DNA from: Deltaproteobacteria bacterium UBA5205
Lineage (GTDB): Bacteria > Desulfobacterota > Syntrophorhabdia > Syntrophorhabdales > Syntrophorhabdaceae
Length of the DNA: 64,000 bases
NCBI GenBank assembly: GCA_002412715.1
Contig: DHVP01000029.1
Location: forward strand, 1 to 64,000
Reading direction: 5' to 3'
Notes under the pieces: model-generated
What the model was told of the DNA's origin: nothing
The model's input: the letters and a program-made list of their open reading frames with translations, nothing else
Database searches by the model: none
Part shown: piece by piece, positions 1 to 9,986 of the stretch
How the letters are laid out: every line of letters begins with the position of its first letter
Numbering within the stretch: the first letter of the stretch is position 1
Translations under genes and position numbers: made by a program

Positions 1-2
1 AC

Positions 3-3000
3 GGCAAGATTCTGGCTGCCATGCATCAGCTCAGCGGCAAGCGCACGCAAGATCGCCTCCTGTCGCGCCTGGCCGAAAACAAAAAGGTGTTGCGGGACGT
101 ACACCGCCTGCTCACGGAAGACGTCAAGAATGAACGGCGCATGACTCCGGCCGGAGAATGGCTGCTCGACAACTTCTATCTCATCGAGGAACAGGTTCGG
201 GCGGCGAAAAGGCTCCTGCCGAAAGGATATGCCAGGGGACTTCCCCGCCTCAAAGACGGATCGTCAAAGGGGTTTCCCCGTGTGTACGACATCGCCCTGG
301 AGATAATCTCCCACGGTGACGGCCGGGTGGATCCGGAGAGTCTCAGCAGCTTTGTTGCCGCTTATCAGACGGTTGTCACGTTGCGTTTGGGCGAACTGTG
401 GGCAATTCCCATCATGCTTCGCCTGGCATTGATCGAAAATCTCAGGCGGGTTGCAACGCGGATCGCTACTGACAGAATTGACCGGAATAGCGCCGATCAT
501 TGGGCCGACAAGATAACCGAGACGGCGGAAAAGGACCCGAAGAGCATGATCCTGACCGTCGCCGACATGGCACGGTCAAACCCGCCGCTGGTCAGTTCCT
601 TTGTCGCGGAGTTTACCCGTCGCGTCCAGGGACGTGGCGCCCCTTTTGCGCTCCCCCTTACCTGGATAGAACAGCAACTTTCCGAGTCGTGCCTGACGAT
701 CGAACAGCTGGTTCAATCGGAAAACCAGCAACAGGCGGCCGATCAGCTTTCCATGAGCAACAGCATCGGGGGTCTGCGCTTCCTGAGCACCATGGACTGG
801 CGCGAATTCGTCGAACGAATGAGCGCCGTTGAGCAAACCCTGCTGGAGGACCCTGCCGGGATCTATGGCGCAATGGCTTTTATCACCCGTGATCGATACC
901 GTCATGTGGTGGAGGAAATAGCAAAGAAGAGCGGGCTTGCCGAAGATGAGGTGGCCCGTGAAGCCGTCAGTCTCGCCGGGCAAGCCCCTGTCGGGACAAA
1001 CGGTGATAACCGGGCGAGACACGTGGGTTTCTACCTCATCGATCAGGGACTCACGCAGCTCAAAGCCCGCTTAAAGGTCAGCTCATCCGTAGCTGACATG
1101 GTTAGAAACACCGGCCGCAGGTTTTCTTTGCAGCTCTATCTGGGCTCGATCCTCCTCTTTACGCTAGCCCTGGCCGCCGGCGTGCTCGGCCAAGCCCTCT
1201 CTCACGGCATGCGCGGCCCGCTGCCATGGATCGCCGGCGCTCTCTCGTTTCTAGCGGTAAGTCAGCTCGCCATAGCGTTGGTTAATCTCTTTGCGACACG
1301 TGTTGTCACGCCCCATCCACTGCCGCGGATGGACTTCTCCAGGGGGATCCCTCGTGAATCGTCCACCCTGGTCGTGGTCCCTACCATGCTGACGAGCCCC
1401 GAAAACATCGGGCATCTCGCCGATGCCCTGGAAGTACGGTTCCTGGCGAACCGGGACGACAACCTGCGATTCGGCCTGCTTACCGACTTCCGGGATGCTC
1501 CCGAAGAGAAGATGGCCGGGGACGAAGCGCTCCTTTCAGCCGCACGGCAAGGGATAGAGGAGCTGAACGAAAAATACAGGAGCTCCGCCGGCGATGTCTT
1601 TTTCCTGTTTCACCGCCCCCGCCTGTGGAACCGGCAGGAGCGAATCTGGATGGGCTACGAAAGAAAGCGGGGAAAGCTTGCGGAATTGAATGCCCTTCTC
1701 CGGGGAGGCGAGGGCAGCGGGTTCTCGCTCATCGCCGGCAATACCGGAGAACTGTCGGAAGTCAGGTACGTGATCACCCTTGACACGGATACGGAGCTTC
1801 CGCGCGACTGCGCGCGGCAACTCGTGGGGGCAATGGCCCATCCCCTGAATCTTCCTCTCTATGACGCGCAGAAGGGGCGCATCGTGAGCGGATACGGCAT
1901 CCTTCAGCCGCGGGCGGCGATAAGCCTGCCCGGCACTAACCGGTCTCGCTATGCGCGCATGTGGGGGAGCGATGCCGGCATCGATCCCTACACCCGCGTT
2001 ATCTCTGATGTCTACCAGGACCTCTTCGGCGAAGGCTCATTCATCGGCAAGGGCATCTACGACGTTGACGCCTTCGAGCAGGTGCTCAATGAACGCTTCC
2101 CCGAGAACCGCATACTGAGCCATGATCTTATCGAAGGATGTTATGTGCGCTCAGGGCTCATAAGCGATGTGCAGCTGCACGAAGAGTACCCGTCGCGCTA
2201 CAGCGCGGACGTCAGTCGCCGCCGTCGCTGGATCAGGGGCGACTGGCAGCTTCTGCGATGGCTGCTACCCGGTCCTCCCGGCCCCAACGCGCGCTTCCGG
2301 AAGAATCCCCTCTCGGCGCTGTCGCGCTGGAAGATCCTTGACAACCTTCGGCGCAGTCTTGTGGCTCCGGCATTGACGCTTCTTGCGCTCTTCGGCTGGA
2401 TAGCCCTGCCATCCGCCTGGTTCTGGACTGCATCGATCTTCGGTATCCTGGTGATCCCTTCCTTGATCACCTCCTTCATGGATCTCCTCAAAAAGCCCGA
2501 CGACGTGGTCACGACCCAACACCTTACCGGCGCGACCCGGTCCGCCGGCAGAAGCATCACCCGGGCGATCTTCGTGCTCCTCTGTCTGCCTCATGAAGCA
2601 TTTTTCAGCGTGGCTGCCATCCTCCAGACCTTGTGGCGAATGCTGGTGTCGGGCAGAGGTCTCCTGGAATGGAACCCCTCCGGGGAGGCTGATCGCAACA
2701 GCCGGACGGACCTTGCCGGGTCCTGGCGAAACATGTGGATCGCGCCTGTCATTGCCTCTGCGGTGGCGTGTTATCTCTTCTATTCAAGACCTGTAGCCCT
2801 TCTGGCGGCCATGCCGGTTTTGTGCCTGTGGTTTGCTTCCCCCCTCATCACCTGGTGGATCAGCAAACCTCTCGGTTCCCGCATGGCGCGGCTGGCCGGG
2901 AACGAGATTCTTTTCTTAAGGAAACTTTCCCGCAAAACCTGGGCCTTCTTCGAGGCTTTCGTCGGCCCCGATGACCATTGGCTGCCGCCCGACAATTACC

Positions 3001-6000
3001 AGGAAGAGCCGGTTGAGGTGGTCGCGCACCGCACATCGCCTACCAACATGGGGCTTGCCCTGCTGGCGAATCTGTCGGCCAGCGACTTCGGCTACATTTC
3101 CATCGGGCAGTTCATCGAACGCACGTCGAAGGCGCTGGCCACCATGGCCGGCCTGGAGCGGTTCCGGGGCCACTTTTACAACTGGTACGACACGCAATCG
3201 TTGAAGCCCCTGCTACCCATGTATGTTTCATCGGTAGACAGCGGGAACCTGGCCGCGAGTCTTATGACCCTGCGGGCAGGCTTGCTCGCGCTTCCCGATG
3301 AGAAGATAGCGGGTGCACGCCTGATCGATGGTTTGGGCGACACACTCATGGTTCTTCTGGATCACACGGGAGCGCCTCTGCCCGCAGATGTTGCAGAACT
3401 GAAAAGGGATATGGATGACATAGCCGTTTCGCCTCCGGATACACTTTGGGGCCTGAAGAAAAGCCTGGATCGGCTGGCAGCGTCTGCCGCCAGGGCGGTC
3501 CAGAGCCTTGAGAGCGGATCTGAGAGCTACGCCTTGCAGTGGGCTCAGGCCTTCGCCGGGCAATGCCGGGAGGCCGCCCGTGAGCTGGTGCTTTTTGTAC
3601 CCTCAGCCCCGGAGCTCTCCTTTGAGGGGGCCTCAGGAGGGGGTCCGCGTGATCCTGGCGGTATCCCGACGCTTCGTCAATTGGCCTGTCTCGACGATCA
3701 CGTTTCGGCGCACATCAAAGAAAGGCAGGGTTCCGACGCGACACACGCAGCCCTGCAACAACGTGACGCACATACCGGATTCGTCACCGGGACAAGCGAG
3801 TCTGCCAGAGAGAGAATCGCCGTCATCGAGGACCTTGCACGTTTGTCCGAAGAGCTTGCCTACCAGATGGATTGGGAGTTCCTTTACGACAGGACACGCA
3901 AACTTCTCGCAATCGGCTACAACGTGAGCGAAGGCCGCAGGGACCCAAGCTACTACGATCTGCTGGCATCGGAAGCGAGGATCAGCAGTTTTGTCGGTAT
4001 TGCAGTGGGGCAACTGCCCCAGGAAAGCTGGTTTGCCCTGGGTCGTCTCCTCACCGTCGCCGGCGGAGAGCCGATCCTCCTTTCCTGGAGCGGGTCCATG
4101 TTCGAATACCTGATGCCTCTCATCATGATGCCGACCTATGAGCACACGCTCCTCGACGACACCTGCAAAGCCGCCGTGGCAAGGCAGATCGACTATGGGA
4201 AGAAGCGAGGGGTACCGTGGGGTATTTCGGAATCGGGCTACAATATGATCGACGGTCATCTCAACTACCAGTATTCCGCCTTTGGCGTGCCCGGCCTGGG
4301 ACTCAAACGAGGGCTCGCCGGGGAACTGGTTATTGCCCCCTATGCATCGGCGCTGGCACTTATGGTAGCGCCCGAGGAGGCCTGTCGGAACCTCGAGACG
4401 CTGGCCTCCCAGGGTTTCCAGGGCAGGTACGGCTTCTATGACGCCATTGACTACACCCCGGCTCACCTGCCCCGAGGCCAGTCGAAAGCCGTGGTTCGGT
4501 CCTTCATGGCCCACCACCAGGGCATGAGTCTTCTGTCTCTTGCCTATCTGCTGCTCGATCGGCCCATGCAGAAACGATTCGAGTCGGACCGGGCATTCCA
4601 GGCAACCACGCTGTTGCTTCAGGAACGACCGCCCAAGGCTACGGCCTTCTACTCGCACACCTCGGAGCTTTCCGAGACGCATTCGGCTTCTCATTCCGCA
4701 GAGGAGAAGCCGGTACGTGTCTACACGACCCCTGATACGCGCACACCGGAGGTGCAGCTCCTGTCGAATGGCAGATATCACGTGATGATCACCAACGCAG
4801 GCGGCGGCTACAGCCGATGGAAGGACATAGCGGTGACCCGCTGGCGTGAAGACACCACCTGTGACAATTGGGGCACCTTCTGTTACATCCGGGATGTCGC
4901 GAGCGGCGTCTACTGGTCAACGGCTTACCAACCGGTCCACAGAGTGTCCAAAGATTACGAGGCAATATTCTCGGAAGGGCGGGCGGAGTTCCGCCGTCGC
5001 GATGAGGGCTTTGACACCCATACGGAGATCGCGGTATCACCCGAGGATGATGCCGAACTGCGCCGGATCACCATTACCAACCATTCAGGGACGGCAAGAA
5101 CGATCGACATTACGAGCTACGCTGAGGTTGTCCTTGCATCGCCGGCCGCGGACGAACTCCACCCGGCCTTCAGTAATCTCTTCGTTCAAACCGAGATTGT
5201 CAGACGGCAAAAGGCGATCATAGCAACCCGCCGGCCCCGCTCCGTTGATGAAAAGCCGCCGTGGATGTTTCACGTGATGGCGCTCCACGGGGTTAAGGCG
5301 GGGGAGATGTCCTACGAAACCGACCGCATGCGATTTATCGGCCGCGGGAACACCGCCGCCGCACCTCAGGCAATGAGCGGCCCGTCTGAGCTCTCCGGCA
5401 GTGAGGGGTCGGTGCTTGATCCCATCGTCGCCATCCGGTGTCGTATAACCCTGGATCCCGACACATCGGCAACGGTTAACCTGGTCACCGGTGTAAGCGA
5501 AAGCCGCGATGACTGCATTCGCCTCGTCGGAAAATACCAGGACCGCTATCTTGCCGACCGCGTTTTTGAACTGGCATGGACCCATGGCCAGGTGCTCCTG
5601 CGGCAAATCAATGCGACAGAGGCCGACGTGCAACTCTACGGGCGGCTCGCGTCCAGTGTTATATACGCCAATTCCGCGCTTCGCGCCACAGCGGGTCTCC
5701 TCCTGAAGAACCTGAGGGGTCAATCGGGCCTCTGGGGTTATTCCATCTCCGGCGATCTGCCGATCGTACTTCTTCGGATCGAAGATCAGGCGAATATCGC
5801 TCTGGTGCGTCAGCTTATCCAGGCACACGCGTATTGGCGCCTCAAGGGACTGGCCGTCGACCTGGTGGTCTGGAACGAAGACCACGCCGGCTATCGGCAG
5901 GCGCTGCATGATCAGATCATGGGGCTCATTGCCGCCGGTGCTGACGCTAACCTGCAGGATCGACCCGGCGGTATCTTCGTCAGGCCAGCCGACCAGATAG

Positions 6001-8696
6001 CCGAGGAAGACCGACTTCTCTTCCAGACGGTGGCGCGGGCCATCATCAGCGACAGCCGGGGAACGTTGGCGGAACAGATAGGCCGCCGCGGCCCCATAGA
6101 GCCAACGGTCCCGGCCTTAAGTCCGACACGCAGGCATCGACCCCTGGCGCCCTCCATAGCACCCCTGGCGAGAGAGGATCTGACATTTTTCAACGGGATA
6201 GGAGGATTTACGCCGGATGGGCGGGAGTACGTCATTTCAACCGGCCGTGATCAGGTGACTCCGGCCCCATGGGTCAACGTACTGGCAAATCCACGCTTTG
6301 GCTCCGTGGTGTCCGAAAGCGGCGCCGCATATACGTGGAGCGAGAACGCCCACGAGTTCCGCCTTACCCCCTGGCATAATGATCCTGTGAGCGATTCCGG
6401 AGGGGAAGCGTTTTACCTTCGGGACGAGGAACGCGGCCATTTCTGGTCTCCCACACCGCTGCCGGCCCGGGGAGCCACGCCTTACGTCACCCGGCACGGA
6501 TTTGGCTATAGCGTATTCGAGCATGACGAGCGTGGAATCGGTTCGGAGGCGTGGGTTTATGTGGCCATAGACGAGCCTGTCAAATTCACCGTCCTGAAGG
6601 TGCGCAATCATTCAGGCCGCCCGCGGCGGCTTTCTGCCACCGGGTACGTTGAATGGGTTCTGGGAGATATTCGGCCCAGGACAACCATGCATGTTATCAC
6701 GGAGGTCGATCCCCAAAGTGGAGGCCTCTTTGCCCGCAATCCCTACAATGCCGAATTCGGCAACCGGGTTGCCTTTTTTAACGTGGACCATGCCACCCGA
6801 ACCGTGAGCGGTGACCGGACCGAGTTCCTCGGCCGTAATGGCACCGAGAGCGGTCCCGCCGCCATGAGCCGGTCACGTCTTTCCGGCAGGGTTGGAGCCG
6901 GACTCGATCCATGCGGTGCGATACAGGTGGCCTTTGATCTCGACGACGGTGAGGAACGGGAGATCGTCTTCACCCTCGGTTCAGGACAAAATGCCGATGA
7001 AGCAGCCGGTCTCGCCCGTCGCTTTCGTGACTGTGTTGCCGCAAGAGAGGCGCTCGAAGAAGTGTGGCGCTACTGGAATCACGTGCTCGGCGCAGTTAAG
7101 GTGGAAACCCCCGACCAGTCCGTCGATTTCCTTGCCAACGGCTGGCTCCCGTACCAAACGCTCGCCTGCCGTCTCTGGGGGCGAAGCGGCTATTATCAGT
7201 CGGGCGGCGCCTTCGGTTTCCGCGACCAGTTGCAGGACGCAATGGCCCTCATCCACGCCGAGCCGCGCCTGTTCAGGGAACATTTGCTCCTTTGCGCCAG
7301 CCGCCAGTTTTCCGAAGGAGATGTCCAGCATTGGTGGCACCCGCCGGTTGGCAGGGGGGTGCGAACCCGCTGCAGCGATGACTTTCTCTGGCTCCCACTT
7401 GCAACGTGCCGCTACGTCCAGAGCACCGGCGACACGGGGGTACTGGACGAATCAATCCCCTTCATCAAGGGACGCCCGGTCAATTCCGAAGAGGATTCCT
7501 ACTATGATCTACCGGGCCTGTCCGGGGAGAGGGCCAGTCTCTACGATCATTGTGTGAGGGCCATTCGAAGAGGCCTCACGTTCGGCGAACATGGTCTTCC
7601 TCTCATCGGTTCCGGCGACTGGAATGACGGTATGAACATGGTGGGCCGGGAGGGCAAGGGCGAGAGTGTCTGGCTCGCGTTCTTCATGTGCGAAGTACTT
7701 GGCCGGTTCTCATTGATCGCGCGGATGCGCGGCGACCTGGATTTCAGCACGTTCTGTGAAGGCGAGGCCGACAGGCTCCGCCGCAGCATCGAACAAAACG
7801 GGTGGGACGGCGAGTGGTATCGCCGCGCCTACTTCGATGACGGCACCCCGCTGGGCTCGGCGGGTAGTTTTGAGTGCCGGATCGACTCGATAGCGCAAAG
7901 CTGGTCCGTGCTCTCGGGCGCGGGTAATGCCGCTCGTTCCCGGATGGCGATGGACGCGGTCGATAAATATCTGGTTCGCCGGGCCGACGCCCTCGTTCAG
8001 CTTCTGGATCCGCCCTTTGACAAATCCGATCTGGATCCGGGTTACATAAAAGGCTATGTTCCCGGGGTGAGGGAAAACGGCGGGCAGTACACCCACGGGG
8101 CAATCTGGGCGGCAATGGCATTTGCCAGGCTGGGTGACAGTCGGCGGGCGTGGGAGCTTCTCACCATGATCAGCCCCGTGAACCATGGGAGTTCGGCGGT
8201 TGGGATCGGTACCTACAAAGCGGAGCCTTATGTCGTTGCAGCCGATGTCTACGCGGTGGAACCCCACGAGGGTCGCGGGGGATGGACGTGGTATACGGGA
8301 TCGGCGGCCTGGATGTACCGGCTTATCGTGGAATCGCTCCTGGGGCTCAGGCTCGAGGCGGACAAACTGTATGTCGAGCCGTGCATGCCTGCCGATTGGG
8401 AGGGATTCACGATACATTACCGTTACCGGGAGACCATGTATCACATAAAAGTCTCGCAAAAAGCGGCCGGAAAGCCGGTAACACGTGTCACGGTAGACGG
8501 CGCATCTCAACCAGGTAAAGCCGTCTCCCTCGTTGACGACCGCCGGGAACACTTTGTCGAAGTGAATACGGAAGCCCAATCATGTGAGGTGCCCCGTCAC
8601 TTCACCACCCATGAAGGGGTAGTCGGCAAGGGCGTTATTGAAGAAGTTTTTCTCCAGCCGCCAGCGCTTTCAGGGAAGCGCGGTCAGCGATCCTGA
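3..8696 (+). CDS. ndvB: Cyclic beta-1,2-glucan synthase, NdvB/ChvB type, 5'-truncated by window edge
   Basis: Very large membrane enzyme that builds cyclic beta-1,2-glucan from UDP-glucose (family knowledge: GT84 synthase plus GH94-like phosphorylase that sets chain length). Counting from the ATG at 21: membrane helices lie near 375-425 and 780-950. The GT84 domain is near 450-745, with TLDTDTELP, EGSFIGKGIYDVDAF and the acceptor motif RRRRWIRGDW. A glucoamylase-like middle part holds FMAHHQGMS near 1495. A GH94 C-terminus has GGAFGFRDQLQD near 2390 and GSGDWNDGMN near 2530. The frame is open back to position 3, and the residues before the ATG (GKILAA) continue the family alignment, so the true start is probably outside the window. 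Its end overlaps the convergent Crp/Fnr gene by about 60 bp. Confidence 0.93.
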   Translation, partial: GKILAAMHQLSGKRTQDRLLSRLAENKKVLRDVHRLLTEDVKNERRMTPAGEWLLDNFYLIEEQVRAAKRLLPKGYARGLPRLKDGSSKGFPRVYDIALEIISHGDGRVDPESLSSFVAAYQTVVTLRLGELWAIPIMLRLALIENLRRVATRIATDRIDRNSADHWADKITETAEKDPKSMILTVADMARSNPPLVSSFVAEFTRRVQGRGAPFALPLTWIEQQLSESCLTIEQLVQSENQQQAADQLSMSNSIGGLRFLSTMDWREFVERMSAVEQTLLEDPAGIYGAMAFITRDRYRHVVEEIAKKSGLAEDEVAREAVSLAGQAPVGTNGDNRARHVGFYLIDQGLTQLKARLKVSSSVADMVRNTGRRFSLQLYLGSILLFTLALAAGVLGQALSHGMRGPLPWIAGALSFLAVSQLAIALVNLFATRVVTPHPLPRMDFSRGIPRESSTLVVVPTMLTSPENIGHLADALEVRFLANRDDNLRFGLLTDFRDAPEEKMAGDEALLSAARQGIEELNEKYRSSAGDVFFLFHRPRLWNRQERIWMGYERKRGKLAELNALLRGGEGSGFSLIAGNTGELSEVRYVITLDTDTELPRDCARQLVGAMAHPLNLPLYDAQKGRIVSGYGILQPRAAISLPGTNRSRYARMWGSDAGIDPYTRVISDVYQDLFGEGSFIGKGIYDVDAFEQVLNERFPENRILSHDLIEGCYVRSGLISDVQLHEEYPSRYSADVSRRRRWIRGDWQLLRWLLPGPPGPNARFRKNPLSALSRWKILDNLRRSLVAPALTLLALFGWIALPSAWFWTASIFGILVIPSLITSFMDLLKKPDDVVTTQHLTGATRSAGRSITRAIFVLLCLPHEAFFSVAAILQTLWRMLVSGRGLLEWNPSGEADRNSRTDLAGSWRNMWIAPVIASAVACYLFYSRPVALLAAMPVLCLWFASPLITWWISKPLGSRMARLAGNEILFLRKLSRKTWAFFEAFVGPDDHWLPPDNYQEEPVEVVAHRTSPTNMGLALLANLSASDFGYISIGQFIERTSKALATMAGLERFRGHFYNWYDTQSLKPLLPMYVSSVDSGNLAASLMTLRAGLLALPDEKIAGARLIDGLGDTLMVLLDHTGAPLPADVAELKRDMDDIAVSPPDTLWGLKKSLDRLAASAARAVQSLESGSESYALQWAQAFAGQCREAARELVLFVPSAPELSFEGASGGGPRDPGGIPTLRQLACLDDHVSAHIKERQGSDATHAALQQRDAHTGFVTGTSESARERIAVIEDLARLSEELAYQMDWEFLYDRTRKLLAIGYNVSEGRRDPSYYDLLASEARISSFVGIAVGQLPQESWFALGRLLTVAGGEPILLSWSGSMFEYLMPLIMMPTYEHTLLDDTCKAAVARQIDYGKKRGVPWGISESGYNMIDGHLNYQYSAFGVPGLGLKRGLAGELVIAPYASALALMVAPEEACRNLETLASQGFQGRYGFYDAIDYTPAHLPRGQSKAVVRSFMAHHQGMSLLSLAYLLLDRPMQKRFESDRAFQATTLLLQERPPKATAFYSHTSELSETHSASHSAEEKPVRVYTTPDTRTPEVQLLSNGRYHVMITNAGGGYSRWKDIAVTRWREDTTCDNWGTFCYIRDVASGVYWSTAYQPVHRVSKDYEAIFSEGRAEFRRRDEGFDTHTEIAVSPEDDAELRRITITNHSGTARTIDITSYAEVVLASPAADELHPAFSNLFVQTEIVRRQKAIIATRRPRSVDEKPPWMFHVMALHGVKAGEMSYETDRMRFIGRGNTAAAPQAMSGPSELSGSEGSVLDPIVAIRCRITLDPDTSATVNLVTGVSESRDDCIRLVGKYQDRYLADRVFELAWTHGQVLLRQINATEADVQLYGRLASSVIYANSALRATAGLLLKNLRGQSGLWGYSISGDLPIVLLRIEDQANIALVRQLIQAHAYWRLKGLAVDLVVWNEDHAGYRQALHDQIMGLIAAGADANLQDRPGGIFVRPADQIAEEDRLLFQTVARAIISDSRGTLAEQIGRRGPIEPTVPALSPTRRHRPLAPSIAPLAREDLTFFNGIGGFTPDGREYVISTGRDQVTPAPWVNVLANPRFGSVVSESGAAYTWSENAHEFRLTPWHNDPVSDSGGEAFYLRDEERGHFWSPTPLPARGATPYVTRHGFGYSVFEHDERGIGSEAWVYVAIDEPVKFTVLKVRNHSGRPRRLSATGYVEWVLGDIRPRTTMHVITEVDPQSGGLFARNPYNAEFGNRVAFFNVDHATRTVSGDRTEFLGRNGTESGPAAMSRSRLSGRVGAGLDPCGAIQVAFDLDDGEEREIVFTLGSGQNADEAAGLARRFRDCVAAREALEEVWRYWNHVLGAVKVETPDQSVDFLANGWLPYQTLACRLWGRSGYYQSGGAFGFRDQLQDAMALIHAEPRLFREHLLLCASRQFSEGDVQHWWHPPVGRGVRTRCSDDFLWLPLATCRYVQSTGDTGVLDESIPFIKGRPVNSEEDSYYDLPGLSGERASLYDHCVRAIRRGLTFGEHGLPLIGSGDWNDGMNMVGREGKGESVWLAFFMCEVLGRFSLIARMRGDLDFSTFCEGEADRLRRSIEQNGWDGEWYRRAYFDDGTPLGSAGSFECRIDSIAQSWSVLSGAGNAARSRMAMDAVDKYLVRRADALVQLLDPPFDKSDLDPGYIKGYVPGVRENGGQYTHGAIWAAMAFARLGDSRRAWELLTMISPVNHGSSAVGIGTYKAEPYVVAADVYAVEPHEGRGGWTWYTGSAAWMYRLIVESLLGLRLEADKLYVEPCMPADWEGFTIHYRYRETMYHIKVSQKAAGKPVTRVTVDGASQPGKAVSLVDDRREHFVEVNTEAQSCEVPRHFTTHEGVVGKGVIEEVFLQPPALSGKRGQRS

Positions 8697-9315
8697 TCCG
8701 CCGCCCCTGCATTTCGATGATCCCCCTGCCGGCCATTTTCGCCATGATGCGCGACAGCGTCTCCGGTATGGTGCCAAGGAGGCTCGCAAGCTGGCCCTTG
8801 GATATTCCCAGCGAGACACTGTGCGATCCTTCCCGTTGGGCCAGGAAGATGAGATATGCGGCCAGTCTCTGGGGTACTTCCTTGAGAGACAGGTCCTCCA
8901 CGAGGCGGGTGAAATATTTGAGTCTTTGCGAGAGGATGGCGAGCATGTTCATGACTATGGAGGGATCTTCTCTAACAAGCTGATGAAAGGCCCTTCTCGA
9001 AAAGAACATGACCTCGCTCTGTCCGATAGCTTCGGCATAAGCGGGATATGTGGTTTCGGAAAAAAGGGCCACTTCGGCAAAGGGTTCGCCGGCTTCTATG
9101 ATGTGCAGGATCTGCTCCTTTCCTTCCGGCGAAAGCTTGTATATCTTCAGCCTCCCGGAAAGCAATACGTAGAAGCCTTCGGCTGTCTCACCCTCGGCGA
9201 AGATGGTCTCGCCCGGGCCGTAACGACGGCGGGGGAACGCTCTGGCCATTGAGTTGAGCTGGGCTTCCGAAAGGCCCTTGAAAAGGGGAACCATCGCTAT
9301 GGCGTTTTTTTCCAT
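8635..9315 (-). CDS. Crp/Fnr-family transcriptional regulator
   Basis: 226-residue regulator with an N-terminal cyclic-nucleotide-binding fold (about 10-125, with the GETIFAEGE and FYVLLSGRLKIYK strands), a long dimer helix and a C-terminal winged helix-turn-helix (about 150-215). The recognition helix reads PETLSRIMAKM. Its E-T-L-S-R pattern is like that of FNR, so an FNR-like half-site is the best guess. The protein has no cysteine at all, so it cannot bind the FNR 4Fe-4S cluster. The ligand is unknown; cyclic nucleotide, haem or another small molecule are all possible. It is divergent from purE and convergent with the glucan synthase gene, with overlapping 3' ends. Confidence 0.9.
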   Translation of the reverse strand: MEKNAIAMVPLFKGLSEAQLNSMARAFPRRRYGPGETIFAEGETAEGFYVLLSGRLKIYKLSPEGKEQILHIIEAGEPFAEVALFSETTYPAYAEAIGQSEVMFFSRRAFHQLVREDPSIVMNMLAILSQRLKYFTRLVEDLSLKEVPQRLAAYLIFLAQREGSHSVSLGISKGQLASLLGTIPETLSRIMAKMAGRGIIEMQGRRIRIADRASLKALAAGEKLLQ

Positions 9316-9324
9316 CTTTGTATA

Positions 9325-9373
9325 TCAGTCGCATATTCGCGGTGAAAAGGCAACCATACAGGTGCGCGACTGA
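9325..9373. promoter_or_regulatory. Inverted repeat between the divergent Crp/Fnr gene and purE
   Basis: TCAGTCGC at 9325-9332 is matched by its exact reverse complement GCGACTGA at 9366-9373, with 33 bases between. It lies just upstream of the Crp/Fnr gene start, in the divergent intergenic region. It could be an operator for autoregulation. It does not look like a Crp or FNR consensus site, so the assignment is a guess. Confidence 0.3.
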
Positions 9374-9456
9374 CAAAACCCATGTATTGAGACGCGAAAT
9401 ATGATATTAGTAACACACCGTGTTCGCAAAAAAACCAGGCCCGAAGGGAGCGAGGT

Positions 9457-9957
9457 ATGCAAAAGCCAAAGGTTTTAATCCTACTCGGAAGTGACAGCGA
9501 CATCAACGTAATCGAAGACGGCCTGACGTTTCTCGCCAAAGCAGGCGTCCCGTACATGGTCGATATCTCATCGGCACACCGCGATCCCGAAAAAACCGTT
9601 GCCTATGCGAAGAACGCCCGCAAACAAGGCATTGAGGTCATCATTGCCGTCGCCGGGATGGCGGCGCACCTGCCGGGGGTGATCGCGTCGCATACGACAC
9701 TGCCCGTCATCGGTGTGCCCGCCAGCGGCGGGATCCTCAAGGGAAAGGACGCCCTGTATTCCATCGTGCAGATGCCGAGGGGAGTTCCCGTGGCTTCCGT
9801 CGGAATAGATGCCGGGAGCAACGCGGCCATACTTGCCTGTGAAATTCTCTCCATCAAATATGACGACATCGAAAAGGCACTGGCAAAACTCAAAAAGGAC
9901 CTCAAACGGGAAAACAATCAAAAGTCCCAGAATATTCGGAAAAAGCTGGGTAATTGA
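9457..9957 (+). CDS. purE: N5-carboxyaminoimidazole ribonucleotide mutase (PurE)
   Basis: PurE catalyses the carboxylation step of purine synthesis that yields CAIR. The 166-residue length fits a class I PurE. Visible motifs are the nucleotide-binding LLGSDSD (10-15), SAHRDP with the catalytic-site histidine at 41, and GMAAHLPG followed by LPVIGVP and SIVQMPRGVPVA. A GGGAG-like ribosome site (AAGGGAG, about 9 bases upstream) supports the ATG. The C-terminus beyond about residue 150 is a lysine- and asparagine-rich extension. No purK is nearby, so whether it uses N5-CAIR or CO2 and AIR directly cannot be decided here. The P1-peptidase gene follows after 29 bases. Confidence 0.95.
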   Translation: MQKPKVLILLGSDSDINVIEDGLTFLAKAGVPYMVDISSAHRDPEKTVAYAKNARKQGIEVIIAVAGMAAHLPGVIASHTTLPVIGVPASGGILKGKDALYSIVQMPRGVPVASVGIDAGSNAAILACEILSIKYDDIEKALAKLKKDLKRENNQKSQNIRKKLGN

Positions 9958-9986
9958 CACAATTTCATCATGAAAGGTGATCGCTT

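Noticed and set aside
3633..4781. 382-residue reverse-strand open frame inside the glucan synthase gene
   Set aside because: It lies wholly within a well-supported gene and shows no family features.
8635..9315. FNR oxygen sensor
   Set aside because: The recognition helix is FNR-like, but the protein contains no cysteine to bind the oxygen-sensing cluster.
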